Positions 1 through 11,226 of a stretch of 64,000 nt of DNA are shown piece by piece. Location of the stretch: the NCBI GenBank assembly GCA_021234155.1, contig JAJEKV010000033.1:9701641-9765640 (forward strand). The letters are read 5' to 3'. The notes beneath the pieces were generated by a model. It was not told where the DNA came from. It was given only the letters and a program-made list of their open reading frames with translations, and searched no databases. This DNA is from Isoetes taiwanensis. Taxonomy: Eukaryota > Streptophyta > Lycopodiopsida > Isoetales > Isoetaceae. How positions within the stretch are numbered: position 1 is the first letter of the stretch; each line of letters starts with the position of its first letter. The position numbers and the translations under genes were made by a program.

Positions 1-1583
1 TGGATCTTAGTTTTTTTGCTGGATGAACAATTTTTAACCTTTTGTAGAGTTATGAATGGATCTAGAGATCTGAACAAGATAGATTACGCCTGTTGGACAG
101 TTTTGCAAGTATTTCCTTGGCCATCCTGCATAATAGAAAGATTATCCAATGGTCATATGCTGCCAACACGAATGGTAGATTTGGTAGCCTTACTTTTGCA
201 TTTATAAGTGGATGTGATGTTCTCGATGTTAAAATGCAAAAATTCAATTGTGGGCAAAACGATTGGCCATTCTTTCTGACAAATGCTTTCAGCTGATTAG
301 ATTTTTGCAATAAGCATGGGGTCTCAACAGGGTATATCAACTTTCAAAGGTCAAGCACTTGCGGATGAAAACCTAAACTTTTAATATAGAGGGGCAATTT
401 TGGTGCTGCCAGCATGGGAGAAGAAGGAACTGCGGTGGACATTTGGATTGTGAATGCTCCCTTCACTTATGTTAGACACTCATATTGGAGATGTAAATTT
501 TCTCTTTTCCTACAGGATGTAGCAAGGACCCTCCTGCTTCTAAGTCAACAGGTGCTGATACACTAGAATACTTTGCAATTTCCATCGCTCCAACTTTGCT
601 GCTAAAAGATGTTGCCCTCATTCACATTGGCTGCATAATATAGAAAGACGATACAATGGCCATTTCAAAACTTGGGTTAGCCACCCTATCACATGGAAGG
701 CAATAAGAAAAAATGACATCATTATTCTTGCCATTAACATGGGCAAAACATAACATCCCATTGTATTTGGCATTCACGTTGGCTTGCAATTTTGCTACTT
801 GGGGACAGTTGTTTGTCACATGTACCAATGTCCTCTTTTCCAGAAGCAATACTGTTATTTTTCAAGACAAAAAGAGTTTAAATAAGCAACTTAGCTCGGG
901 CTCGGCTGAACAATTATGAGATGTGGAAGAAAACAAGGAGCCTCTGCTTGGCCTGGCACAACAACATGATAATAGAAACTGGACTAGTAAGGATTCATGC
1001 TTTGATGTATATAAGTGGTCCTGCAAGTGAAGGGATTGACATAGACATAGACATAGAGTGAGAGTGCTTACATATAATAGAAGCCAATGAGAAGGACATG
1101 CCTGCCTGTTATAGCAATGTTTTACACCACCTTCCCTTTACAGAGTAGCTTATTTATTGATAGGTTAACGTGATACTTTAATGTGATCTATCTATCTAAT
1201 ACAACACATTAATCTCAATGAATCTCCTCCCCACAACATCATTTCCTACTAGAAACCCTTTATTTTGTTAGCAACATTGTATATAACATCCTAAAATGTC
1301 AAACTTTTATGCTTTTGTTTCTCTTCGATATAGAACGTGGTCATGGGGATATCCGCCCCAATGTTATATATTCAAGCATTAGTTAAAACCAAAACACACG
1401 GCATTTTTTATGGACACGCATGATGCTCGCCATTGTCTTGCAAATATAAATTGCTTCAAAAAAATTTGTTGAGGTCCTTGACAACTACACATCAATAAAT
1501 TAATAAAAATGAAAAATTGCTAAGGACTCAAACAAAAGAAATACGGAAAGAATGACGTTGAGGAGTCTTGGAAAGAATGACTC
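1..1583. other. No gene recognised
   Basis: AT-rich sequence with only short open frames. I found no conserved domain, no convincing exon with splice borders, and no repeat unit longer than simple runs. It may be intergenic or intronic. Confidence 0.4.
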
Positions 1584-1599
1584 CAAGAAATTCGATTTC

Positions 1600-1738
1600 T
1601 TTTTTTTTTTGTTGAAGGCATGGTTGGTGGGACTTGCACCCACCCACGTCTCCCACCCGATGGTAGCCAGTGGGTTTTGAACCCTGGTGGGGATTACCCC
1701 AATCCAAGGCTTTACCACTAGACCACCACCGCGATGGG
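1600..1738 (-). mobile_element. tRNA-derived SINE
   Basis: Read on the minus strand, the element starts at about 1738 with a tRNA-like head. An A-box-like TGGTCTAGTGG lies at about 1716-1726 and a B-box-like GGGTTCAAAACCC at about 1672-1684. It ends in an A-run, seen as an 11-nt T-run at 1600-1610 on the plus strand. It is flanked by a 16-bp direct repeat with one mismatch: CAAGAAATTCGATTTC at 1584-1599 and CAAGAAATTTGATTTC at 1739-1754. Internal pol III boxes, an A-tail and a target-site duplication together define a LINE-mobilised SINE. At about 139 bp it is short, like plant Au-type SINEs. The single mismatch in the duplication suggests a moderately old insertion. Confidence 0.82.
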
Positions 1739-1754
1739 CAAGAAATTTGATTTC

Positions 1755-2980
1755 ATTTGTGAAGTATTGGCAAAGTATAATATTATACTGTCCCATGTCA
1801 TTTACAAGTTTCCAGCTGACGCCAGCAATGCAGGGCACCCTTATTAGTATATTTATAAGGGGTTTCTATCTATTCACAAGAGGTTTTTATTTAGGATAAA
1901 TTCGGAATAGGTAATTCCTGCCGATAGAAAATTTCGGGGCGAAAGCCCTGGTGAGCGGCAGCCGCGAGCGTAGGCATTTGCCCTTGTCAGCAGAAATTTT
2001 TGGACGAAATAAACGCTGGCTTGATATTTTCGGCATTCCAAATTTTTTTGCCGGCGACATTCCGGCAACAAAAAACCAACAAGGCATCGACAAAAGTTTC
2101 ATGTTTTAAAAACAAAGCCAAAAATGGAAACATCTAGGCTAGGCGGCGTTTATTTCGAATTCGAAAAGGGCTTATTAATGAGTTTTTTTTATTGAAATTT
2201 GAATAATTCTAATATTATGTCTAACTTATCATGGTCGTTGGAGTTGGATGAGAGAGAAGGTTTGCTGTAGATGTTTATAAGATTTTGGCCAAAGGTTGGG
2301 TTGAGTGATTTTTTTTTTTTTTTTGCTTTCTTGATGTTTTTTGTTTTTGTTAGGTCTAGATTCGAAGGTTTATTTTTAGAGAGTCACATGGGCTTCTTTA
2401 CTTGGCAGAACCTCTTTCCTGCACAGCGATGGCGACAGAAACTATGTTTCTTGCAGAGCAACGATGAAAGAAGAGGGCAACGGTTTTACGCTTAGATGAT
2501 TTTGATTAGGTTGCAAGAAGCTCTCTTGCCAACAACAATCTTGCCGTCTTTCCAGTGCTTCTTTCTTTGCCATGCTACTTTTTTTATTCTTTGTCCCCTT
2601 TCTTGGAAGATAACGGCAAGCTCATCAAATCACTAGATTCGAAGAAGAATCCGATTTTGCCTCTTCCGGAAATGCTGCCCTGCTATAAGTTCTGGACTAC
2701 AAATGTCCTGCTTTTTTTTGCATTACCCGAGATGGTATCGTTGCTGGCCTTTTGTGGGATCCATGCTTCAAAGGATCTGTGACCTGTGCTTCAAAGGAGC
2801 GCAGATGCTCTCTCTGCTGTCAGATGCTTACTGTCTGCAAAAAGAATCGATCATCATTCATCTTCCATTTTTGTTGATTCTTGGAGATTTGTGTGCATCC
2901 AGTTCTGTTGTTGCTTCTGAATCTCGCTTTTGTTCTACCTCTGAATCTGGCTTTTGGGTTGCGGCCATTGCATGTGTTGT
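1755..2980. other. No gene recognised
   Basis: No conserved coding sequence seen. Short T-runs and a GC-richer patch (about 1930-2080) interrupt AT-rich sequence. Open frames on the plus strand from about 2270 have no recognisable domain. This stretch lies upstream of the polyketide synthase remnant and could hold a lost first-exon start. Confidence 0.35.
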
Positions 2981-3046
2981 AGCTGCCACTGCACTGCATA
3001 TCATTTAGCTGCATTAGCTGCCACTGCACTGCATATCATTTAGCTG
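2981..3046. repeat. 35-bp tandem duplication
   Basis: A unit beginning AGCTGCCACTGCACTGCATA occurs at 2981 and again at 3016, nearly identical and in direct orientation. Confidence 0.9.
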
Positions 3047-3198
3047 TATGTGCTTCATTTGCCGGAGCTTATCACGTTCAGGCTCTGGCTTCATCGAACC
3101 AGTGACTTGTGCATGTATTTGCACATTGTGGTGTATTTATTGTTTGTATATGACAATTCAATGGTTTAACAATGGTTATAACTTTTAAAAAATACAAA

Positions 3199-3274
3199 AG
3201 GTTGCAGTTAGCGATAAGGTTGCACTTAGCGATGAAAGGTTGCAGTTAGCGATAAGGTTGCACTTAGCGATGAG
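3199..3274. repeat. 38-bp tandem duplication
   Basis: Two direct copies of a 38-bp unit that starts AGGTTGCAGTTAGCGATAAG, at 3199 and 3237. Each unit is itself two imperfect half-units (GTTGCAGTTAGCGAT / GTTGCACTTAGCGAT), so the array probably grew by stepwise duplication. Confidence 0.9.
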
Positions 3275-3397
3275 AGATAAACCAATGGCTTAGATCTTGA
3301 TCCCGTCTTTGTATCTGATTGGTTGCATTTTTGGGGGCGAGCGGTGGGCTTTTTTTGGCGGGCTCGAATCCTCTTCTTCGTTTCTAAATTTTGATTC

Positions 3398-3508
3398 TTC
3401 GCTTTTCTCCTACCTCCTTCTCTGCTTCTCTTCAAATCCGGCATCAGGCCATGCCTATTCGCTTTTCTCCTGCCTCCTTCTCTGCTTCTCTTCAAATCCG
3501 GCATCAGG
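3398..3508. repeat. 60-bp tandem duplication
   Basis: TTCGCTTTTCTCC and the following bases through CCGGCATCAGG occur at 3398 and 3458, with one internal difference (TACC/TGCC). On the minus strand it would encode a repeated basic peptide, but nothing suggests that frame is real. Confidence 0.9.
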
Positions 3509-3579
3509 TTATACCTATTTACTTGTTGTGCCAGATCTGGCATTGAAACAGGTCTGAAGCATGCACAAAACAGGGCGCC

Positions 3580-3960
3580 ATAAAGCGGGAAAGCTTTTGA
3601 AGATCTTGCTGTTGAAGCCTCACAGTCATCGAACAGAGTAAATACTTCAATTTCTTGTTCGGAACTATCAATTCCGACTACAAAATAGAGCTCGACAGAT
3701 TCTGTCAGACCTGTAAGCATTTATTCCTTTATTCTGCTTCCCCTTTTTTCATTTTTCATTTTCAAATGCTAATCTGGTTGTTGATGCATTGCAGGTGCTG
3801 AATCAGGGATTAAGAAGAGGCATTTTGCTTTGAACGAGGAGATTTTGAAGGCAAATCCATCAATCTGCACTGCATGAGAGAGATTGTTGGATGTAAGGCA
3901 AGATTATGCATTTATAGAAGTTCTCAAGCTTGCAAAAGAGGCCGCCTATCACGCTCAGGG
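3580..3960 (+). pseudogene. Type III polyketide synthase (chalcone synthase-like) fragment
   Basis: Chalcone synthase-family enzymes condense a CoA starter with malonyl-CoA in flavonoid or sporopollenin synthesis. The end of exon 1 (to 3712) carries GKAF at 3587-3598 and, in another frame, YFNFLFGTINSDYKIEL. It ends ACC-T followed by GTAAGC. Exon 2 starts at 3795 after GCAG with GT, rebuilding a Cys codon (T|GT). This is exactly where the family's conserved intron splits a cysteine. Exon 2 then reads IKKRHFALNEEILKANPSIC, a TGA at 3875-3877, and LLDVRQDYAFIEVLKLAKEA in the same frame, matching the family order (KKR, EEILK.NP, LD.RQD, EV.KL.KEA). The intron is 82 bp. Similarity stops near 3960, so the thiolase-fold core and catalytic Cys/His/Asn are absent. 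The frame slip in exon 1, the stop in exon 2 and the missing C-terminus mark a pseudogene. Confidence 0.68.
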
Positions 3961-5120
3961 CCTCCTTCTCTGGTTTTCTTTAAAGATCAAACTTTGATCT
4001 ATGAGCTTTTTTTCAAACATACCCATTTGTTCTCTGAGTTTTGGCCTCCGAGTTTTCTCCCGGATCTGCCTTTTCTTGCCTATTCATCCCTGGCCTCTTC
4101 CACCATACCTAAACCATATGTGATGCCACAAAAAACTCTGTTTTGCGTTGTTTTTATATGCCCTTTATGGTGGAACAGAGTTTCGAGTTTGCGCTTGGAT
4201 CTGTGGAAAATGATCGCAGTTGTCTGCGCTTGCCCAATATGTTTTGTAATCATGCTACACAATAATGCATGGGAATTGGCTGTTTACAGCAGAAAACTCA
4301 TCAAAATCGGTTAAGGAGGTCGGCATTGGGTGCATGCAGTCGGAATACAATGCTGAATGCTGAGTGTGAAGCTTTTGTTGCTTCAGTAGCTGGAATTTAG
4401 TGCTTTTGCTTAAGCACAGACACAAATATTATCGGAATAGAGTCCTGCAGTATACCCATTTGTCCAAGCCCGATCTGAAAGGTTTTTTTTGTTCCGAATG
4501 TGCGAAAATTTGGAACCTCTGTATTGGGGCAAATGTTTTGGTTGTGGATTCAGCTTGGCTTGGACAGGCTTGGGTCCAATTTGTAATGGAGAGCTTGAGC
4601 TAAAACACATCATTTTTTCCTTTTTGGATGGATAACCGTAGAAAAACAGTAAGAATAGCTGCCACTTTTATTTTTGTAACAATTGAATTTGTGGATTTTA
4701 TGGGTCCGTTATATATTGTTTTGGAGCCCTCAAAGGGCCAATATATCATAATAAAGACAAAATATGTCTGACCAACTTTTTGATTCTTTTCTTTCATGGT
4801 TTAAACATTTATAAAATGTTGTGAATATTGATGCATTTGGCACAAATATTTCCTTTGGATTAACCTTTGAAAAGGTAAAAAAAAAACTTGATTTCTAAGT
4901 ATTTATATTTTCAACATCATGTTTTTCTTAGTGTCATTTATTGGTTTAGAAAAACAACACCTGAAAACATCTATTTTTATAAAACTACATGTGATTTCTA
5001 TGTAAAACTATATATCAAAATTTGTTCTCATCAGGAAAACAATACTAAAAACAATTGTTTTGAGAAACCACATTTATCTTCAACACTTGGAAACAACATA
5101 GTTAAGAGCAAAAATTAGAA
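3961..5120. other. No gene recognised
   Basis: A 146-codon open frame (3874-4314) overlaps the polyketide synthase relic in a different phase and looks accidental. Beyond it I see AT-rich sequence with no domain. Repetitive AAAACNACATGT-type motifs begin after about 4900 and grade into the next repeat. Confidence 0.4.
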
Positions 5121-5621
5121 AACTACGTGTAGTTGCTAGCAAAATCAGACAAAATTCTCTACGTGGTTTTTTAGTGTTGTTTTTTTGCGATACAACAGTT
5201 AAAAATAACACGTGGACATTTTAAGTTTATTAAAAACCACATATCTACTTTTTAGGAAAAAAACACTTGAAAACTACACTTGAAAACTACAGCTAACTTT
5301 AAAAACAACATGTGTGGACATTTTAAGTTTATTAAAAACCACATATCTACTTTTTAGGAAAAAAACACTTGAAAACTACAGCTAACTTTAAAAACAACAT
5401 GTAGAAACACATGTTAATTTCTACGCGTAGATAATTTTAACAAAATTCTATGCGTAGACTTTTCACAAAAAACTACACGTATAAAAGTTTGACTAAAAAC
5501 TACACGTTGTTTCTAGCAAATCCGGACAAAAAATAACACGTAGTTTTTTGGTGTTGTTTTTTAGCAAAACAGACACTAAAAAACAATATGTGGACCCAGT
5601 TTTGGGGTGGTAGTGCTTCGA
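5120..5621. repeat. AT-rich tandem/dispersed repeat block
   Basis: Contains a direct duplication of about 100-bp period (GACATTTTAAGTTTATTAAA at about 5216 and 5318) and a second related pair (ACGTGGTTTTTTAGTGTTG at about 5161, ACGTAGTTTTTTGGTGTTG at about 5539). AAAACTACACGT-like words recur throughout. It abuts the truncated end of the left LTR at 5622. Confidence 0.75.
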
Positions 5622-7066
5622 TGGGCTCCTACGTCGCGGAAGCATGAATACAAGGGTTAGCTCACAGCATAAATCATTTATATAAATAACCACCACGAAG
5701 GGTGGCGCATCATCCAAATACCAACGGCAAAGAATATGCATCTAAACCTAAGAAAACACCCCAAACCCCCGTGTTCTACCCCGCCTGACTCTTGTGAGGA
5801 TGGACCGACGGCTTCGATCTCAAGAGGTCACAGACAGAGGTATAACTTTGGCGTTCGGCATAGAACATCGGCTAGGGTTGTCCACTCCATCCGCCCCTCC
5901 ATTGCACACTTTGCGGATGGGTCGATCCACGCTTATGGCTTCGCTTATAGCCAGGAGACGCAAACTCAAGGTATCACCCTTTTTGAGTCTACTCGGGGTT
6001 CATGACGCCCGGTCCCGATGAGGGGTCGGGGAAGCGTCCCCTTCGGGATCACGGTGGTTCCATGGGTGAGCTAGAGAATACGCGTCGCATCGGGTCCGAC
6101 CCTTGCATCCGTGCCCGACTTACTCACCCTAAATCTACTCAAAGTGCAAGATGCTTCATACGGATCACACCTCTACACCCGAGGGAGTGTCGGACCCATA
6201 CCCGCCCTCTACGTGACCGGCCATCGCCTAGCCCACTGTAGGAGTCTCGGGAGCCTTTTATGTTCATGCAAGACCCCACCCCCACTTCACCATCTGCGTC
6301 CCTTCTGCGGTGCTAAGCCCGGACCATAGCGTCTACGACCCGATGGTCTCTTGTACCAGGCCGCATCTAATGGGAATATTGGGGGCTCTATCTAGGAGCA
6401 TACTATCATACTTGAGCTCAGAGGTCTCTACCCTCCCCTTTAAACCCACGTTTAATGGAAGCTACCCAAATACTTCATGGATACTTCGATCATTCCTTAA
6501 CAAAGTACCATTCATAATTGAAATGCAATCCTACTTACCACAGAAGGGTTAATTTCAACAAAGGCAACCAGCAAAGAGTACTACAGTACTATCCTACAAA
6601 TTACAAGCTAAACTACTACTAACCCGTGTTTCGGCTGGAACCGTTATCGTGGGGTGTTTCCATAGTGCTGTAAGTAGGGTGTGGCGACGGACTAGTGGTT
6701 GTTGATGATTTGGGAGGTCGACAGCAGTCCTTGGGCGCTCAACTGCTCCTTGGGCGCTCAACTGGTTCGATTTTTGGTTGATATGGGGGTGGTGATCCAC
6801 CTTAATGGATCCAATTAGTATTCACCATGCTGGCCAATCGAGTTTGGCCAGGTGGCGCCTTCCCAAACCATAATTAGCCTAATTATCCTTTTTAAATATT
6901 AATTCCTTAATTATAGGTTATTATCCTTAATAATTAAATTAGCATAGCTAATTAAATCCCTTTTTGTTCAACCCCCTAGATTACCATACCCCAGGGTGGC
7001 GTATCTATACTGGGTGACGTGTCAATGTATTCATACGTATAGCGTATAACTACTTGGAACGTCACA
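5622..7066 (-). repeat. 3' LTR (U5-truncated)
   Basis: Direct copy of 17680-19049. It ends (plus strand) in GGAACGTCACA at 7066, so on the element strand it begins TGTGACGTTCC. The last 160 bp or so of the right LTR (17520-17680) have no counterpart here. Similarity stops at GATGGGCTCC near 5621, so the outer end of this LTR is missing. It holds about 100 bp (around 6450-6545) absent from the right LTR. Confidence 0.93.
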
Positions 7067-7080
7067 TTCTCCCCTCCTTA
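7067..7080 (-). other. Polypurine tract
   Basis: On the minus strand TAAGGAGGGGAGAA directly precedes the TGTGACG start of the 3' LTR, the expected place for the plus-strand DNA primer of a retrotransposon. Confidence 0.88.
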
Positions 7081-7610
7081 GACTTAATGTTGTCCTCAGC
7101 ATTAGGGTGAGATATTAATATAGGATATCACATTATGAAGGAAGATAATTCCTTATTTCCGAAGGTTATATATTAAAACTTTAAAGTTTAAAACAGTTTA
7201 AGCACCGAGGTGCATTTCAGATGATTATCATAGTCAAAAAGTTCAAGGACATAAGTCCAATACCAACATCAGAGTAACAACAAAACAAGACGTGTAGACA
7301 AAATAAAACTGAAGAAATCGGGCCATCAACAACCCTCTAACATGGGCAGGTCACGTACTACTCACTGGCCCGCACATGTCAGTATATCAGTATATATAAT
7401 TAGATTGTGGTTGAAGGGACCACCCCCTTATAATTAATAAAAGAAAACTCTATCTACCAGGGAACCTATCATGTGTATGGTTTGCAATTCATTGCAGCAT
7501 AGGGAATGGTCAAGTTCCCGAGATGAACGCGGCCCATCAACTATAAGCAAATCGTGGTCAATGTCAACATTGGCAGTACACCACGTCCTAGAGAACACAA
7601 GGTGATCTCA
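7081..7610. other. Retrotransposon 3' untranslated region
   Basis: Lies between the end of the pol/chromodomain frame and the PPT. No coding sequence seen. AT-rich, as expected for the 3' UTR of the element. Confidence 0.6.
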
Positions 7611-8606
7611 TCATCGGTAACTATTATTATTATTTACGATGCATCTCCCTAGAGTGTTACTCTTGGCAATCAAGCTTCCAAGCTTACCGCCGGTTGCGGG
7701 GTTGATAGCATCGTTGATGGTGCGGCCTTGAGATTCCCGCATGAAGTCCGGATAGTGCTTCTCAAGGTCTATCTTCATCACCCAAGTAGCATCCTCAACT
7801 GGTAAGTGCTTCCACTTAACCAAGTATTGCAACATTTGAGTCCTTCGGGTTTGTTTATAAGCCCGATCTAGAAGAGCTTCAGGAACTATCTCCAGCTGCT
7901 CCTCTGTCATTTCTAGGAGGGTTGGGGTATCCAAAACCTCCTCTGGATCAGGGGTGTGTTGTTTCAGAAGACTCACGTGAAAGACCTTGTGGATCTTCAA
8001 ACGGGGCGGCAAATCCAAGCGATATGCCTGCTCTCCAACACGCTCAATAATTTTGAACGGTCCAGCCCATCTGGGTGCCAACTTCTTGCAGTTGCCAATC
8101 TTAAGCTTGGCTTGTTTTACCTTAATCTTAAGCCAAACTGATTCACCCACCTGGAAAACGCGTGGGGTCCTGTGCTTATCGGCTACACTTTTCTGACGAC
8201 TGCGTGCAGCTAATAAGTAACCACGAACTTCTTCGACCAGAGCTTGCATCTCCAAGAGGAGTTGTTGAGAAACTTCCACTTTAGAAATGGGGTTATGCCA
8301 CGTGTCTGGAGTAAGACATTGATAACCATAATTTATCATAAAGGGAGACATTCTGGAAGATTCCTGTTTCATGCTGTTGTAGGCAAACTCGACCAGATAA
8401 ATATAATCAGCCCATTGTGATTGCTTACTCCACACATAACTTCGCAGCATATCCTCTATAATGCGATTGGTACGTTCTGTCTGACCATCTGTTTGAGGAT
8501 GATATGCCGTACTCATAGCAAGCTTGGTCTGAATGGTGGTAAAGAAATCTTTCCAGAATGCACTTACGAATTTGGGATCCCTGTCGGATATAATAACTCG
8601 TGGCAT
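7611..8606 (-). pseudogene. Integrase C-terminal half plus chromodomain (pol, part 2)
   Basis: This 331-codon frame opens within the integrase catalytic core: [12 protein letters not shown] supplies the second catalytic Asp, and [20 protein letters not shown] carries the catalytic Glu and the family's HPQTDGQTE signature. The GPF-like C-terminal segment follows (RWAGPFKIIERVGEQAYRLD), then KIHKVFHVSLLK, and near the end a chromodomain (QYLVKWKHLPVEDATWV). Chromodomains of this type steer insertion toward heterochromatin by binding methylated histone H3. The frame is out of phase with the preceding pol frame, the break lying near 8610-8660. Its stop near 7611 comes after a tail that may be noncoding. 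Confidence 0.9.
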
Positions 8607-8654
8607 TCCGTGTAACCTGAAGATCTCCTTGGCAAATAGCAGAGCAGTATCGAA

Positions 8655-10353
8655 GGCTACATGGCAAGAAATGAGCCATTTTCGACAATTTGTCGACCAC
8701 TACCATTAACGCATCATATCCACAGAGAGTACGTGGAAGGCCCACAATAAAATCCATGGTTATCACTTCCCACTTAGCGTTGGGCACATCCAGAGGTTGC
8801 AACTCGCCTGGAATCCTTAACTGCTCAGCTTTGGTTTGCTGACATACCTGACACCGCTTAATGTACTGGGCAATGTCCTTCTTCATAGAAGGCCAGAAAT
8901 AGCTGGAGCGAATCTTAAAGTAGGTCTTCATAAAACCTGCATGTCCAGCTATAGGGCTGTTGTGTGTGTCATGGAGAATGAGCTTACGTACTCCTGAAGT
9001 CTCTGGAACACACAACTTATCCTTGTAATATAACAAGCTGCCTTCTTTCTTATAGGAACACAAAGCTTCACGCTCCTTATCTGTGCGAGCTTCCTTAGCC
9101 AAACTATCCCAAACTTCACAGAACTCAGGATCCGTGGCCAAGGTCTGTTCTATCTGTCTGCCAAACTCGCTGGTGAGTGTAGAGATTGCATTACAATGGG
9201 TTCGGGTTACCAAGGGATGGCGTGACAATGCGTCTGCAACCACATTGTGCTTTCCAGGTTTATACATAATCTCAAAATCATACTCCTCCAGGAATTCCAT
9301 CCATCTCCTCTGTCGGAGGTTGAGATTCGGCTGGGTGGATAAATAATGGAGACTTTGATGATCCGTATCCAACTGGAATCTTCTACCAAGAAGGTAGTGT
9401 CTCCATATCCGCAAGGCACGGACAACGGCTAATAATTCCTGATCATGGGTAGGGTATCGCTGCTCCGCCTCGTTCATTTTCTTTGAATCATATGCAATAA
9501 CCCTCCCCTCCTGCATTAGGACTCCACCGGTGGCAATCTTACTGGCATCCGTTGCCACTAGTTTATCCTTCTCAGGATCGGGCAATGTGAGAACTGGTGC
9601 TGACATTAAGGCATCTTTAAGCTGCTGGAAATTTCCCTGAACCTTTGCCTTCCAGTGCTCCATCCAATCCTTCACCTTCTCATGCTTTGTGAGATTTGTA
9701 AGAGGTGCTGCAATGTTAGCAAAATCCTTTACAAATTTCCGATAATATCCTGCTAATCCCAAGAAACTTCGGACCTCAGAAACATTTCCTGGAATAGGCC
9801 ATTCTCTTACGGCCTCTATCTTTGCCGGATATGTAGCAATTCCCTCTGCAGAAATGACATGGCCCAAATAATCGGCCTTCGGAGTGGCAAACTTGCACTT
9901 AGAGAACTTGGCGAAGAGCTGATGACGTCTTAGCTTTTGTAGGGTCAATCTAAGATGTTTCTCATGCTCCCCTAGGGTCTTACTATAGATGAGAATGTTG
10001 TCAAAGAAAATAACAACAAAATCATCCAAGTATTGTCGGAAGACATCATTCATCAATTGCATGAAAGTTGCTGGGGCATTAGTTAATCCAAAAGGCATAA
10101 CGATAAGCTCATAATGCCCATATCTAGTGCGAAAAGTAGATTTATGGATGTCTTCCTCTTTAATCCTTATCTGATGGTACCCGGAGCGTAGATCAATCTT
10201 TGAGAAATACTTGGCCCCTTGCAACTGGTCCATTAGATCATCTGCTCGAGGCAAAGCATAGCGATTCTTGATGGTATGCTTGTTGAGTTGCCGATAATCT
10301 ATACACATCCTCAAGGAGCCATCCTTTTTCTTAACAAAAGAATAGGGCGCCAA
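8655..10353 (-). pseudogene. Reverse transcriptase, RNase H and integrase N-terminus (pol, part 1)
   Basis: Domains in order. [34 protein letters not shown] and [18 protein letters not shown]. RNase [16 protein letters not shown], with DHQSLHYL. Integrase: a zinc-binding HHCC segment (H..H, then CQVCQQTK), then the start of the DDE core ([13 protein letters not shown]). The RT active-site motif reads FFDN at 9997-10008 where the family has F-x-D-D, so a catalytic Asp is changed to Asn (AAC at 9997-9999 on the complement). The frame runs out of phase near 8660, within the core. The upstream join to the linker frame near 10340-10370 is also shifted. Confidence 0.92.
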
Positions 10354-11110
10354 AGGGCTTAAAACAAGAGGGTCGAATGAAACCTAGGTTTAGTAACTCC
10401 TGAAGTTGCTTCTTAAGCTCTGCCAACTCTGGGGGACTCATACGATACGGGGCCTTGCTGGTAGGCTTAGTACTTGGCTCTAAAGCTATCTCACATTCTA
10501 CCCCTCTAAAAGGAGGAAGCTTTTGGATCTCATCTGGAAAAAGATCACCAAATTCTCGGAGAAGATTAGCTATTCCCTCTGGCAAAGTATCGATTATTTG
10601 CTTCTGTTTAGTATCTGACTCAATGGAGGCAAGTCTAATGACGCAGAGGAGTTTTTCCTTGCGTATAGCTTTATCTAACTGCCTGATGGACATAGACTGC
10701 ATAATAGGGTTGAATGGTTCACCTTTTATCGCTGCTGGCTCCATTGCATTGCGTTGAAGGTAACTTCCGTTTCTCACGATCTATGTTGGCCTTTGCAGAT
10801 GCCAAGAATTCCATACCAACAATAAGGTCGTATTTGCCAATATCCATTAACTCGGTACCTAAAGCAACTGGTGCACCTGGCAGCTGCATCTTGAGATTGA
10901 TGCGACGGCCATGAGTGTGTCTGACCCTACCAGCGGCTAAAGTGACGGGGCCTCGGCCTAGGGACCTCAAGGTTTCAAGTTGTAAGACTGGGCCATTCTA
11001 GGAGAAGCAAAATTATGTGTGCTACCATGATCCATAAGAATTACAAAAGGCTTCTTGTCTACTTGACCTATGGTGGAAATGACAACAGTGACTTTCGGCA
11101 TTGCCGGTTT
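10331..11110 (-). pseudogene. Aspartic protease and RT N-terminal linker (pol, 5' part)
   Basis: The protease signature LMDHGSTHNF is readable at about 11009-11038 on the minus strand. This is the plant Ty3/gypsy D-x-G-S-THNF type, with His in place of the usual Ser or Thr after Asp. The C-terminal protease part follows in another phase (DIGKYDLIVGMEFLASAKA, 10719-10970). A 148-codon frame at 10331-10777 then carries the pre-RT region ending in PYRMSPPELAELKKQLQELL and GFIRPS, which leads into the RT palm. At least two frame changes separate these pieces. The protease would cut the Gag-Pol precursor. Confidence 0.85.
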
Positions 11111-11226
11111 CTATAGGCCGCAAGGATATGAGCGCGACCGTGAATGTACTCGGGGAGCCTCCTCCTCGGCGGTAGTGTTAACTCAAGATCGCCCCAATCG
11201 AGGTCGGCCATGGCCACCGGGCGATC

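Noticed and set aside
1664-1738. Functional tRNA gene
   Set aside because: A and B boxes are present but the cloverleaf is imperfect, and an extended body, A-tail and target duplication show a SINE.
3226-3720. Minus-strand 164-codon frame with a repeated LMPDLKRSREGG peptide
   Set aside because: It results from the 60-bp tandem duplication and overlaps the opposite-strand polyketide synthase exon, which has better support.
5736-6330. Plus-strand frames inside the left LTR (for example at 5736-6005 and 6002-6241)
   Set aside because: They fall in LTR sequence and are disrupted in the other LTR copy.
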